Assembly (NCBI GenBank): GCA_934647945.1
Contig: CAKUFK010000002.1
Location: 62,001 to 126,000 of the forward strand
DNA from: an uncultured Eubacteriales bacterium
GTDB lineage: Bacteria; Bacillota; Clostridia; Oscillospirales; Acutalibacteraceae
Direction of reading: 5' to 3'
Length of the DNA stretch: 64,000 nucleotides
The translations under genes were made by a program, and so were the position numbers. Shown here in pieces: positions 53,178-62,153 of this stretch (position 1 is the first letter of the stretch; each line of letters opens with the position of its first letter). The notes under the pieces are model-generated. The model worked only from the letters and a program-made list of their open reading frames with translations, was not told the DNA's origin and ran no database searches.

Positions 53178-53837
53178 ATGGATCGAGAACAACTTCAGAC
53201 GCTTTTGCCGCATAGAGACGATATGCTGCTGCTTGATGCCTTGGAGATACAACCGGGATACGTGAGGGGAACCTATCGCGTCCAGGGGACGGAATGGTTT
53301 TTGCATGGGCATTTTCCAAATCAGCCGTTGGTTCCCGGCGTGATTTTGTGTGAAATTATGGCACAGGCCTGCTGTGGATTGTTTCAGGAGTCGATGGAAG
53401 GCTGCATTCCCCTTTTGGTGAAAATAGAGAATGCTGCTTTCCGCCGCTGTGTTACAGCAGGCGAGACGGTAGAGGTGGAGGGGCGGACCGTCCGTGGACG
53501 GCCGCCGCTATTTGCGGCGGACTGCCATGCCTATGCCGGCGGCCGGCTCTGTGCTCAGGCGGCGCTGTCGTTTGTACTGCAAAAGCAAAAAAAATGGGAA
53601 CGGAGTGTCAATATGTTTGAGAAGCTGGCAGCGGTCATTGCTGAGCAAAAAGGGATTCCGGCATCCGCCATAAAGGAGGAAAACACGCTCGAAGAATTGG
53701 GAGTGGATTCCCTGGATGCTGTGGATATCTTCATGACGCTGGAAGATGTTTTTCAAATCAAGCTGGATATGCGGCGCCGTGTCAGTACGGTACAGGAGAT
53801 CCTAGAGGTTCTGGCCGACGCCGGTTCGCGGGAATAG
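53178..53837 (+). CDS. FabZ-like dehydratase fused to an acyl carrier protein
   Basis: Residues 1-135 form a hot-dog dehydratase with LPHRDDMLLLD, the catalytic His in GHFPNQPLVPG (H45) and Glu in ILCEIMAQ (E59). From residue 146 an ACP domain follows with its serine in LGVDSLDAV (S178). The ATG at 53613 behind CGGAGTG might also start the ACP separately. The upstream TTG at 53124 and ATG at 53157 are alternatives, but 53178 gives the normal distance to LPHR. About 120 bases without a gene separate it from the nucleotidyltransferase. Confidence 0.83.
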   Translation: MDREQLQTLLPHRDDMLLLDALEIQPGYVRGTYRVQGTEWFLHGHFPNQPLVPGVILCEIMAQACCGLFQESMEGCIPLLVKIENAAFRRCVTAGETVEVEGRTVRGRPPLFAADCHAYAGGRLCAQAALSFVLQKQKKWERSVNMFEKLAAVIAEQKGIPASAIKEENTLEELGVDSLDAVDIFMTLEDVFQIKLDMRRRVSTVQEILEVLADAGSRE

Positions 53838-53859
53838 GGGCGGACTGTTCCCGGTTTTT
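53829..53859 (+). terminator. Intrinsic terminator ending the long array
   Basis: CGGGAATAG pairs with CTGTTCCCG (one G-T pair) around a 7-base loop, followed by GTTTTT. The stem overlaps the stop of the dehydratase-ACP gene. It is the only clear terminator found between 18330 and this point. Confidence 0.8.
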
Positions 53860-53886
53860 ACACCTTCCTTTTATACCTTACGCCAG

Positions 53887-53915
53887 TTTTGAAAGTCGAG
53901 GGATGTCCGTATAAT
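53887..53915 (+). promoter_or_regulatory. Sigma-A-type promoter of the fatty-acid-supply operon
   Basis: A perfect TATAAT at 53910-53915 is preceded by TTGAAA at 53889 (spacer 15) or TTTTGA at 53887 (spacer 17). It lies 36 bases before the fabF start, directly after the terminator at 53829. Confidence 0.65.
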
Positions 53916-53950
53916 GAGGATCACGAATCCGTGCGTTAAGGGAGGACGAT

Positions 53951-55195
53951 ATGAGAAGGGTAGCGGTAACCGGAATGGGCATCATTTCCCCCATCGGGAA
54001 TACGGTCGCCGAATTTGAAGATAGCCTGCGCCGCGGTATTTGTGGCGTGGACCGGATCACCCGCTATGATACGGCAGGGGCACCGGTCAAAGTGGCGGCA
54101 GAGGTAAAAGGATTTCAACCGGAACTGTATATGGGATACGGGGACGTGCGGCGTACGGACCTGTATGCGCAATATGCGATGGCGGCGGCTTCCCAGGCAA
54201 TGGAGGATAGCGGTATCCTCGGCGCGGTCCCGCCTGAACGGCTGGGTGTATATTTCGGTTCGGGAATCGGAGGTACCGGTTCCTGCCTAAAGGAAACCGA
54301 AAAGCTCATTCAACAGGGCGCACATCGTGTATCGCCGTATTCGATTCCGATGATGATTTCCAATATGGCCGCCGGGCTGCTGGCGATTGCCTATCATGCG
54401 AAAGGGCCGTGCCTGCCGGTAGTAACGGCCTGCGCCACCTCTTCCCACGCGATCGGGGAGGCATACCGCTGTATTCGTTCCGGCTATGCCGACGCCGTAC
54501 TCACCGGAGGAGCGGAAGCGGGGATCAATCCGCTCATTATGGCGGGGTTTGCGAATTGCAATGCACTCTCCTTGAGTACGGAGCCTTTGGAGAGTTCCCT
54601 TCCTTTTGACCGCAGGCGGGATGGCTTTGTTATGGGAGAAGGGGCCGGGGTGCTTGTTTTGGAAAACTGGGAGACGGCCGTAACGAGAAAAGCGACCATT
54701 TACGCGGAGATGATCGGGTATGGCAATACTTGCGATGCGTATCATGTCACCTTTCCCCAACCGGATGCCGTCTCCAGTTCCCGTGCGGTTGAACAGGCCA
54801 TGGAAGAGGGGGACGCTTTCAAAATCCCGCCGGAGCAAGTGTATATGAATGCGCATGGGACAGGGACCCCAGTGAACGACGCGATCGAAACCCTGGCAGT
54901 CAAACGGGTTTTTGGCCGGAATGCCCACAAGCTGTACATCAGCTCCACAAAGTCCATGACCGGGCATATGATGGGGGCGGCCGGGGTGGCGGAGGCGATC
55001 GTTTCCATCCTCACCCTGAACAGTGGGATTGTCGCCCCAACCATCGGATATCGGGAACCGGATCCGGCGTGTGACCTGAATTATGTGCCCCAGAAAGCGG
55101 TGCGGGCCGATATCCGTCTAGCGCTTTCGCTCTCGTTTGGTTTTGGGGGACACAATGCCTGCCTCGCTTTTCGAAAAACGGAGGAAACGGCATGA
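53951..55195 (+). CDS. fabF: 3-oxoacyl-ACP synthase II
   Basis: The 414-residue KAS II has VTGMGIISPIGNT, Cys in TACATSS (about 161), AHGTGTPVNDAIE, KSMTGHMMGAAG and SFGFGGHNACL, all canonical. It is a normal elongating ketosynthase and starts a separate operon with accD, accA and fabD. TTAAGGGAGG precedes the ATG. It is probably the chain-supply or primer synthase rather than the specialised one. Confidence 0.95.
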   Translation: MRRVAVTGMGIISPIGNTVAEFEDSLRRGICGVDRITRYDTAGAPVKVAAEVKGFQPELYMGYGDVRRTDLYAQYAMAAASQAMEDSGILGAVPPERLGVYFGSGIGGTGSCLKETEKLIQQGAHRVSPYSIPMMISNMAAGLLAIAYHAKGPCLPVVTACATSSHAIGEAYRCIRSGYADAVLTGGAEAGINPLIMAGFANCNALSLSTEPLESSLPFDRRRDGFVMGEGAGVLVLENWETAVTRKATIYAEMIGYGNTCDAYHVTFPQPDAVSSSRAVEQAMEEGDAFKIPPEQVYMNAHGTGTPVNDAIETLAVKRVFGRNAHKLYISSTKSMTGHMMGAAGVAEAIVSILTLNSGIVAPTIGYREPDPACDLNYVPQKAVRADIRLALSLSFGFGGHNACLAFRKTEETA

Positions 55196-55914
55196 CAAAC
55201 GCAGCAAAGGGAGGTTTGCCGCGCCTTACCGCACGGATGTGGATCGACCGTCTGGCGGACGGAGGGAGTTTCCGCGAGATGGATTCTTTGATGAGATCTG
55301 CCGATCGGTTGGGATTCTACCGGTATGAAGACAAATTAAAGGAAGCTGTACACAATAGCGGCGAAAACGAAGCTGTGGTAACCGGATATGCCTCGGTCGG
55401 CGGATATCCCTGTGTTCTGGCTGTCATGGAACCACGGTTTATGGCGGGAACGATGGGAAGCGTAGTGGGAGAAAAAATCACCCGCGCTTTTGAATCCGCC
55501 GCGAAACGGAGGATCGCGGTCGTTTCCCTGTCTTCCTCCGGAGGGGCACGCATGCAGGAGGGCGTTTTTTCCCTGATGCAGATGGCGAAAACCGCCGCCG
55601 CCGTCTACCGCCACGGAAAAAAGGGGCTTTTATATCTTTCCGTCATCACCGACCCGACGCTGGGCGGGGTGACAGCCAGCTTTGCTTCGCTAGGCGATAT
55701 CCTGATCGCTTTAAAAGGGGCGCGTTACGGCTTTACAGGCAGAAGGATTGTCGAAGAAACCACGCACGAAGCGCTGCCGGACGATTTTCAGACAGCGGAA
55801 TACGCCTTTCGTCATGGACAGGTGGATTATGTAACGGAGGAAGCTGGCTTGCGGGATATCCTGTCCTGTTTGCTGCGGCTGCACGGAAAGGAGAAACGCC
55901 GATGCCGGATATAG
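55192..55914 (+). CDS. accD: Acetyl-CoA carboxylase carboxyltransferase beta subunit lacking the zinc finger
   Basis: The 240-residue protein covers the carboxyltransferase beta domain (TARMWIDRLADGGSFREMD to QVDYVTEEAGLRDIL, with SSSGGARMQEG and GGVTASFA oxyanion segments). The N-terminal four-cysteine zinc domain of ordinary AccD is missing. It overlaps fabF (ATGA) and accA (13 bases), so the two carboxyltransferase halves are co-produced. No accB or accC is in the window. Confidence 0.9.
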   Translation: MTNAAKGGLPRLTARMWIDRLADGGSFREMDSLMRSADRLGFYRYEDKLKEAVHNSGENEAVVTGYASVGGYPCVLAVMEPRFMAGTMGSVVGEKITRAFESAAKRRIAVVSLSSSGGARMQEGVFSLMQMAKTAAAVYRHGKKGLLYLSVITDPTLGGVTASFASLGDILIALKGARYGFTGRRIVEETTHEALPDDFQTAEYAFRHGQVDYVTEEAGLRDILSCLLRLHGKEKRRCRI

Positions 55915-56690
55915 AAACGGCTTTGTCCCTTGTCCGGCATCCCGGTCGGCCTAACGCCAAGGAGTACATAGAACGGCTTTTTCCAGATTTTCTTCCCCTT
56001 GGCGGGGACCGTCTTCACGGGGAGGATCCCGCGGTCCTCGGTGGGCTGGCGATGCTGGATGCCTGCCCGGTTACGGTTATCGGACAGATCCGGGGACGAA
56101 ATTTGGAAGAAAATCTGTGCTGTGGATTCTCCATGCCCCGGCCGGAGGGATACCGCAAAGCGCTGCGATTAATGAAACAGGCGGAAAAATTCCGCCGGCC
56201 GGTCATCTGTTTTATCGATACGCCAGGTGCATATCCCGGCCGTGACGCCGAGGAGAGGGGGCAGGGCGGGGCGATCGCAGACTGCCTGCAGCAGGCGATG
56301 AATCTGCGTACGCCGATCGTCAGCGTCCTTATCGGTGAGGGAGGAAGCGGCGGCGCGCTGGCCTTATGCATTGCGGACGAAGTCGCCGCATTGGAGAATG
56401 CGACCCTTAGCGTTATCTCTCCCAAGGGCTGCGCCGCTATTCTTTGGAAGGACTCTTCACGGGCGGGGGAGGCCGCGCGCTTATTGCGTATGACGGCGGA
56501 GGATCTTCTGGCATTCGGCGTTGTGGATTTCGTCCTGCCCGAGCCGGAAGGGGGCGCGCACGTCGATCCGCAGCGGATGGCGCTGCATCTTCGCCGATAT
56601 CTGATACATACGCTGCGGAAATACCGTAAAATTCCCGCCTGCCGGCTTGTCCGGCGGCGGAATACCCGCTATCGACGAATAGGAGTGTGA
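55902..56690 (+). CDS. accA: Acetyl-CoA carboxylase carboxyltransferase alpha subunit
   Basis: The 262-residue protein has HPGRPNAKEYIE, GDRLHGEDPAVLGGLA, FIDTPGAYPGRDAEERGQ and GEGGSGGALAL, all typical AccA motifs. With AccD it moves CO2 from carboxybiotin to acetyl-CoA, giving malonyl-CoA. Biotin carrier and carboxylase subunits must come from elsewhere. Confidence 0.95.
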   Translation: MPDIETALSLVRHPGRPNAKEYIERLFPDFLPLGGDRLHGEDPAVLGGLAMLDACPVTVIGQIRGRNLEENLCCGFSMPRPEGYRKALRLMKQAEKFRRPVICFIDTPGAYPGRDAEERGQGGAIADCLQQAMNLRTPIVSVLIGEGGSGGALALCIADEVAALENATLSVISPKGCAAILWKDSSRAGEAARLLRMTAEDLLAFGVVDFVLPEPEGGAHVDPQRMALHLRRYLIHTLRKYRKIPACRLVRRRNTRYRRIGV

Positions 56691-56696
56691 AAACAG

Positions 56697-57614
56697 TTGA
56701 GCCCAGTGAACAACCGCGCCCTCTTGTTTGCCGGCCAGGGCACACAATATCCGGGAATGGGGGAAGACCTTTACAAGGCGCATGAGGAATGCCGTCAAGT
56801 TTTCGAACTTGCCAGCCGTATTTTCGGCAAGGATATCGCTCGCCTGTGTTTCCACGGGAAGCCGGATGCGCTGGGCAAGACGCAACATACGCAGCCGGCG
56901 GTTTTGACAGTGGATCTGTGCGCCTATATGCTGGCGAAGAAAGCGGGGCATTCATTCCAGGCAGCGGCCGGTTTTTCGCTGGGGGAATACGCGGCTCTGG
57001 TGGCCGCTGGAGTAACCGACATGGAGGGCGCCTTCACCATGGTAAAGTGGCGTACCGACTCCATGTTGGAAACAATGAACGATCGCTCTTATGGGATGCT
57101 GGCGGTCATGGATATGTCACTTGACCAAGCGGAAGGCCTCTGCCGAATGATAAAGGAAGGAGACGTATTCGTATCCAACCACAATTCCTCCCGCCAGCTC
57201 AGTTTGTCCGGTGACCTGCCCGGACTCAGCGCCTTCCGGAAATTGGCGCAGGACCGCGGGACGGTGACCGTCCCATTGTATGTAAACCGTCCGTTTCACT
57301 GCAGGCTGATGGAACCGGCGGCGCGTGATTACGCAAAAAAACTGCAATCCATGCCATTGAAATCTCCGTCCATTCCCTTGTATATGAACGCGGTCGGCCG
57401 TCCGGTAATGCAGGGAGAGGACCTGCGGGAACTCCTGGTCCGGCAGATTACGGCCCCCGTCCTATGGAAAGAAACACTGGAAGCGATGTATACGGAAGGA
57501 TTGCGTTTCTTTTGGGAGTGCTCCCCAAAAAGCGTGTGCGGCCGTTTCCTCAAAGAAACACTGGGGAACAGGGACTATGTTTATCGGTTTGGCCTTCAGA
57601 GCGAGGGAGTGTGA
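56697..57614 (+). CDS. fabD: Malonyl-CoA:ACP transacylase
   Basis: The 305-residue enzyme has LFAGQGTQYPGMG, the nucleophile motif GFSLGEYAAL and His in NRPFHCRLM. It loads malonyl onto ACPs. A TTG at 56697, 11 bases after AGGAG, is the chosen start; a GTG at 56706 is possible. It is the canonical counterpart of the diverged acyltransferase at 25518. Confidence 0.95.
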   Translation: MSPVNNRALLFAGQGTQYPGMGEDLYKAHEECRQVFELASRIFGKDIARLCFHGKPDALGKTQHTQPAVLTVDLCAYMLAKKAGHSFQAAAGFSLGEYAALVAAGVTDMEGAFTMVKWRTDSMLETMNDRSYGMLAVMDMSLDQAEGLCRMIKEGDVFVSNHNSSRQLSLSGDLPGLSAFRKLAQDRGTVTVPLYVNRPFHCRLMEPAARDYAKKLQSMPLKSPSIPLYMNAVGRPVMQGEDLRELLVRQITAPVLWKETLEAMYTEGLRFFWECSPKSVCGRFLKETLGNRDYVYRFGLQSEGV

Positions 57615-57617
57615 CCG

Positions 57618-58346
57618 ATGGAGCTTCATTTGTTGAGGCTCAATCCCGAATTGCCATTGAGCCGCCGGACTCTGCGGTATGTATCGGCCTCAAGGCGGGA
57701 AAAAGTCGAGCGTATGCGGCACCCGGAGGATCGAAAGCGAAGCCTGACGGCCGAGCTGATGCTTCGATGCGCCGCCTCCCGCATTTGTGGGATTCCGCCG
57801 CGAAATCTGACCATCGCCAACGGACCATATGGAAAACCATATTTGCCGGATGTAACGGATTTTCATTTTAATCTATCCCATTCCGGACAATATGTGGTGT
57901 TGGCCATAGGCCATCTTCCGCTCGGCGTTGATGTGGAACGGATGCAGCCAATGGAAGATACCATGAAGTCTATTGCGGCCCGTTTTTTCACCGACCGGGA
58001 GTATCGGGTTCTTTTGTCGAAAAGCGGCGACGCGTTATGCCGGACGTTTTATACTCTATGGACCCTGAAGGAAAGTTACATCAAGGCGGAAGGGAGAGGG
58101 CTGTCCATCCCCCTCGACTCCTTTGAATTCGAACTAGGGGAGGTCATTCGGCTGACCAAAAATATAGGCGAGCACCGGTATTCCTTTTTTACCCATTGTT
58201 TGGAGGGAACCGGGGCACCACCCCACATGCTGGCGCTGTGCAGTCAGGAAACCATCCAGGATATCGTATGGAACAAATGGGAAGAAAAGGACTTTATCCG
58301 CCATGCCGGCGATATTTTGACAACAGTTGAGGAGAATTCATTTTGA
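57618..58346 (+). CDS. Sfp-type 4'-phosphopantetheinyl transferase
   Basis: The 242-residue enzyme has the NLSHSGQYVVLAIG segment, metal-binding GVDVE and WTLKESYIKAEGRGL, all diagnostic. The longer Sfp form suits secondary-metabolite carriers rather than only AcpS-type FAS. It would activate the ACPs at 22278, 44344, 53178 and 63098 and the NRPS at 63371. Its stop overlaps the exporter start. Confidence 0.94.
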   Translation: MELHLLRLNPELPLSRRTLRYVSASRREKVERMRHPEDRKRSLTAELMLRCAASRICGIPPRNLTIANGPYGKPYLPDVTDFHFNLSHSGQYVVLAIGHLPLGVDVERMQPMEDTMKSIAARFFTDREYRVLLSKSGDALCRTFYTLWTLKESYIKAEGRGLSIPLDSFEFELGEVIRLTKNIGEHRYSFFTHCLEGTGAPPHMLALCSQETIQDIVWNKWEEKDFIRHAGDILTTVEENSF

Positions 58347-61300
58347 AAAATCGATTCGTAGTTGGAGCGCTGCTAGCTGCGTTTCTCTTTTTTGTATCCC
58401 CACTGACAGCAGCGGCGCAAAACGGGGATACCGACATGGAAGCCGTTACGGTTGACGAAGGATTGGAGATCATTCACCCTCTAATCGAAAAAGCGATGAG
58501 AGAATCGGGAACTCCGGGGATGTCCCTTGTGGTGGTAACCCCGGAAGAAACGGTGTTCCGGAATTATGGGTATGCGGATAGGGAACAGGAAACTGCTGCG
58601 GATTCGTCTACATTGTTTGAACTCGGTTCCATGAGCAAAGCGTTCACCGCTCTGGGGATTTTGCTGCTGGAACAGGAGGGAAAGCTCGGCTTGGACGACG
58701 ATATCCGGGAATACATTCCCTGGCTGGCCCTGCAGTTCAATGGAAATTATAAGGGACAAAAAATAGACGGTGAGGTCCCTTTGACCGTCGGTAATTTCCT
58801 GTACCAGACGACGGGGATTCCTTTTGATACGGTCGGGTACATCCCGATAGGAAACGGCGATACGCTTTTGGAAGATACCGTACGAACGCTGATAGGGACA
58901 GAGCTGGATTTTTATCCTGGCACCCGCCATTTATACGCCACCATAAACTACGACGTATTGGGCCTTGTAATCCAAAATGTGTCCGGGCAAAGCTATGAAA
59001 AATTTATAGAGACCCGCATCTTGGAACCGCTGGGCCTTACAAGCACCTATGTGGGGCGGCGGAATTCCTATGACGGTGCGGTATTGGCCAAAGGATACAA
59101 ACCGCACTTTTACGGCACCGAAGAATACGATGCGCCGGAATACCGGGGCAATACGCCGGCAGGCTATATCATCAGTTCCACTGAGGATATGGCACGCTGG
59201 ATGCGGATCCAGATGGGACTGGAACCGATTCCGGAAAGTTATCGCGCGCTCATCGAAAAATCTCATGTGGGAAACAGCACGGTCGCCTCTTCCGGGGATT
59301 ATTATTACGCGGCCGGCTGGTCGGTCCATATCCGGGGCGAGGCGGTTACACATGGAGGCTCCAATCCCAACTATTCCTCGGAATTGATGATAGATGAAGA
59401 AAAACAGATCGGGCTTTGCGCCTTGAGCAATTTGGATTCAAACCTGACATCGTATGTTTCCCAGAACTTTTTTAACGCGTTGTATCATCGGGAACCGACC
59501 TCTTATCAGAGGGACAGCTATAAATCGCTGGACATGGTTTTTTCCACGGTTTTCTTCGGTTCCATCGGACTCGGTGTATTCTATTTCGTCCTGCTGATCC
59601 TGGCGGTAATCGAGATTGCCAGAAAGCACCGGAAAAGGGTGAAACTGAAAAAGGGCAGGGTGGCCGGGCTTTTGCTGGCTGTTCCTATCCTTGTCTTTTT
59701 TGGGTATTGTGTTTATTACCTGCCAAACATCTTATTTTCCAGGCTCCCCTGGGAGGCAGTGACGGTTTGGGGATCGGAGAGCATTCCTTACGGCAGCATG
59801 GCGGGCTTTTTTGCGGGGCTCCTCTTTTTCTCCTATGTTCTTCTGACCTTTAATTTTCCCAAACCGAACGAAAAAAATTATGTTGCCCTTGTCCCGCTGT
59901 CCGTTATTAACGGGTTGACCAGTGCGCTGATTATTTTTACCATCAACGAATCCTTTAACCGGGAACTGGAATATTCCAAAGAGCTTTTGGTTTACTTCCT
60001 GTTTGCCTTATTGTTTTTCGTTTACACCAATAAACTCGTACAGGGCCGCCTGATTGTTATCACAAACGAAATCGCCTATGATAAGCGGATGGGGCTGATT
60101 AACCGGATCGTCCACTCTTCGTACCAATCCATCGAAAAGGTGGGCAGTTCCCGCATTTACTCCGGACTGAATAACGATGTCTCTGCCATGTCAAACATCC
60201 CCGGTATGGTGATCGGCGTGGCCTCCAATTTCCTGACGATGGTATTTTGCCTTTCTTACTTGCTGTCAAACAGCGTCGCCGCTTTTATCGCTTCGCTCTC
60301 CGTGATACTGCTGAATGCTTTCATCAGTTTTGTCACCAGCCGTATTGCGTCAAAATATTGGGAAAAGAACCGGGATATTCAGGATATCTATTTCAGCCAG
60401 ATGTCCGATCTGGTTTACGGATTTAAGGAATTGCTGCTGAGTGCCTGCCGCCGCTTCGCTTTTTGGAAAGACATCAAAAAATATTCCCGTTTGTCGACGG
60501 AGCTTTCGAAAGAGGCGTCGGTCAAATTTTTAAATTTCGGTATCTACAATTCGCTGATGTACAACATGATTTTCGGCGTGGTTGTTTTTGTTTTCCCGTT
60601 GATTATCATCGGGATCAGCGTAAATGAACTGCGAGAAACCCTGTTTATGGTCTTTTACCTGATCGGGCCGTTTGGCGCGTTGGTGGGAACCATACCGGGT
60701 ATTACCCAGCTTCGGGTCCATCTGAAACGGATTAATGCCCTGGAGAAGGAGCTGGGGGAGAGCCCGGCAGACATGGAGACGGAACCCCATATGGTCAAAG
60801 CGCTGCCGCCGGACAGCGTCCTCCGGCTGCAGGATGTGGTTTATACCTATCGGGAGGAAGATGGTGCGGGGGAAACCTCTACGTTTGTCCTGGGGCCGAT
60901 TAATGCCGAAATCCGCACGGGGGAAATCACCTTTATCACAGGCGGAAATGGAAGCGGGAAATCCACCTTGGGCAAGGTCCTAACAGGCATGTATACACCG
61001 GAATCCGGTAGTATTTCGCTCAACGGAGTTGCGGTAGGGACAGTGGAGCTGAATACCCGTTTTACAGCGGTTTTCAGTGATTTCTATCTCTTTAAAAAGC
61101 TTTTTGGCGTTCATCTGGAGGAACGGCGGGAACAGGTAGACGGCCTGCTGAAAAAGCTGGATATCGACCGCAAAGTCTCAGTAGAAGACGACGGGGCCTT
61201 TTCAACGCTGAACCTATCCACCGGGCAGAAAAAACGGCTGGCTTATGTCATCAGTTGTCTGGACGATAAGCCGTTTATGCTGTTTGACGAATGGGCCGCA

Positions 61301-61468
61301 GAGCAAGATCCGGAATTCCGGCAGTATTTTTACACGGTCCTTCTTCCGGAACTCAAAAAGCAGTGCAAAGGCGTCATTGTTATCACGCATGACGACCGTT
61401 TCTTCCATCTGGCGGATCAACGGATCAAACTGGAATTCGGCAAAGTGACCGAGGTGGCGGCGTGCTAG
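58343..61468 (+). CDS. Serine beta-lactamase-like domain fused to an ABC exporter (cyclic-peptide export type)
   Basis: The 1041-residue protein has a signal-peptide-like N-terminus (to about residue 26) and a class C beta-lactamase/penicillin-binding-type domain (SMSKAFTAL SxxK near 96; HGGSNPNYSSEL). About eight membrane helices in two sets (roughly 400-780) precede an ABC ATPase: Walker A GGNGSGKSTL near 867, LSTGQKKRL signature near 957, Walker B LFDEW, and ITHDDRFF. The organisation matches exporters of the PvdE/SyrD cyclic-peptide family joined to an extracytoplasmic hydrolase. TTG start at 58343 behind GAGGAG. It probably exports the product and may cleave a leader or ester outside. 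Confidence 0.87.
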   Translation: MKNRFVVGALLAAFLFFVSPLTAAAQNGDTDMEAVTVDEGLEIIHPLIEKAMRESGTPGMSLVVVTPEETVFRNYGYADREQETAADSSTLFELGSMSKAFTALGILLLEQEGKLGLDDDIREYIPWLALQFNGNYKGQKIDGEVPLTVGNFLYQTTGIPFDTVGYIPIGNGDTLLEDTVRTLIGTELDFYPGTRHLYATINYDVLGLVIQNVSGQSYEKFIETRILEPLGLTSTYVGRRNSYDGAVLAKGYKPHFYGTEEYDAPEYRGNTPAGYIISSTEDMARWMRIQMGLEPIPESYRALIEKSHVGNSTVASSGDYYYAAGWSVHIRGEAVTHGGSNPNYSSELMIDEEKQIGLCALSNLDSNLTSYVSQNFFNALYHREPTSYQRDSYKSLDMVFSTVFFGSIGLGVFYFVLLILAVIEIARKHRKRVKLKKGRVAGLLLAVPILVFFGYCVYYLPNILFSRLPWEAVTVWGSESIPYGSMAGFFAGLLFFSYVLLTFNFPKPNEKNYVALVPLSVINGLTSALIIFTINESFNRELEYSKELLVYFLFALLFFVYTNKLVQGRLIVITNEIAYDKRMGLINRIVHSSYQSIEKVGSSRIYSGLNNDVSAMSNIPGMVIGVASNFLTMVFCLSYLLSNSVAAFIASLSVILLNAFISFVTSRIASKYWEKNRDIQDIYFSQMSDLVYGFKELLLSACRRFAFWKDIKKYSRLSTELSKEASVKFLNFGIYNSLMYNMIFGVVVFVFPLIIIGISVNELRETLFMVFYLIGPFGALVGTIPGITQLRVHLKRINALEKELGESPADMETEPHMVKALPPDSVLRLQDVVYTYREEDGAGETSTFVLGPINAEIRTGEITFITGGNGSGKSTLGKVLTGMYTPESGSISLNGVAVGTVELNTRFTAVFSDFYLFKKLFGVHLEERREQVDGLLKKLDIDRKVSVEDDGAFSTLNLSTGQKKRLAYVISCLDDKPFMLFDEWAAEQDPEFRQYFYTVLLPELKKQCKGVIVITHDDRFFHLADQRIKLEFGKVTEVAAC

Positions 61469-62136
61469 ACGGACATCCGGATATCCGGGCGGTTGCGCTG
61501 GACTATTACGGAACGCTGGTGGATGTGGGAAAACCGTTTGACCGGATCCGGGCTTGGTTTGCGGAGAAGCTCCATGGCAGCGGAGTGGACCCTCAGACGT
61601 TTTTTCACCGTTTTTCCAGGGAGAGGGCCCGCCTTTACACAGCGGAATTCCGGTTGGGATATGAGCTTCTTGTCGAAAGCTATGAAGCCGCTTGCCGCCG
61701 GTTTCATCTGCCGCCGGCGTCATCGCTGTTTCAAACATATCTTTTTACCCTATTCTCTGAACCTCCAGCCTTTGCTCAAGCCAGAAAAACCGTGGAGCAG
61801 CTGCGGATCCGTTTTCCCGTTGCGCTGATCACCAACGCGGATAACGTGATTTTATATAAGTCAATCGAAAAACACCGGTTTGTTTTCGACTGCATCATCA
61901 CATCCGAGGATATGCGGTGCAACAAACCGGCTCCCGCCCTGTTTCACAAAGTGAGCGAGCGATTAAGCCTCCCCACATCCCAAATTGTCATGATCGGTGA
62001 TTCTCTTACAGAAGATATACAGGGAGCCTCTTCTGTGGGGATGCCAGCAATATGGATCAGCCAAACCGGTGAGAAGCCGGGAAACGTCGTCTGCCAAGCC
62101 CCCTCCGTCCGGGAGGCGGCTGCCTATATCCTGTAA
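61462..62136 (+). CDS. HAD-superfamily hydrolase, haloacid-dehalogenase-like
   Basis: The 224-residue protein has the nucleophile motif ALDYYGTLVD (Asp-x-Tyr-Gly-Thr, second Asp replaced by Tyr as in 2-haloacid dehalogenases), ITNAD and GDSLTEDIQGA. The normal phosphatase general acid is therefore missing. It could be a phosphatase-like or other HAD enzyme acting with the adjacent kinase. GTG start overlaps the exporter gene by 7 bases. Confidence 0.82.
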   Translation: MLDGHPDIRAVALDYYGTLVDVGKPFDRIRAWFAEKLHGSGVDPQTFFHRFSRERARLYTAEFRLGYELLVESYEAACRRFHLPPASSLFQTYLFTLFSEPPAFAQARKTVEQLRIRFPVALITNADNVILYKSIEKHRFVFDCIITSEDMRCNKPAPALFHKVSERLSLPTSQIVMIGDSLTEDIQGASSVGMPAIWISQTGEKPGNVVCQAPSVREAAAYIL

Positions 62137-62153
62137 CGGAGAAGGGGGACACT

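Noticed and set aside
53062..53265. Short open frame between the nucleotidyltransferase and dehydratase-ACP genes
   Set aside because: It overlaps the well-supported dehydratase frame, has no domain and no clear ribosome site.
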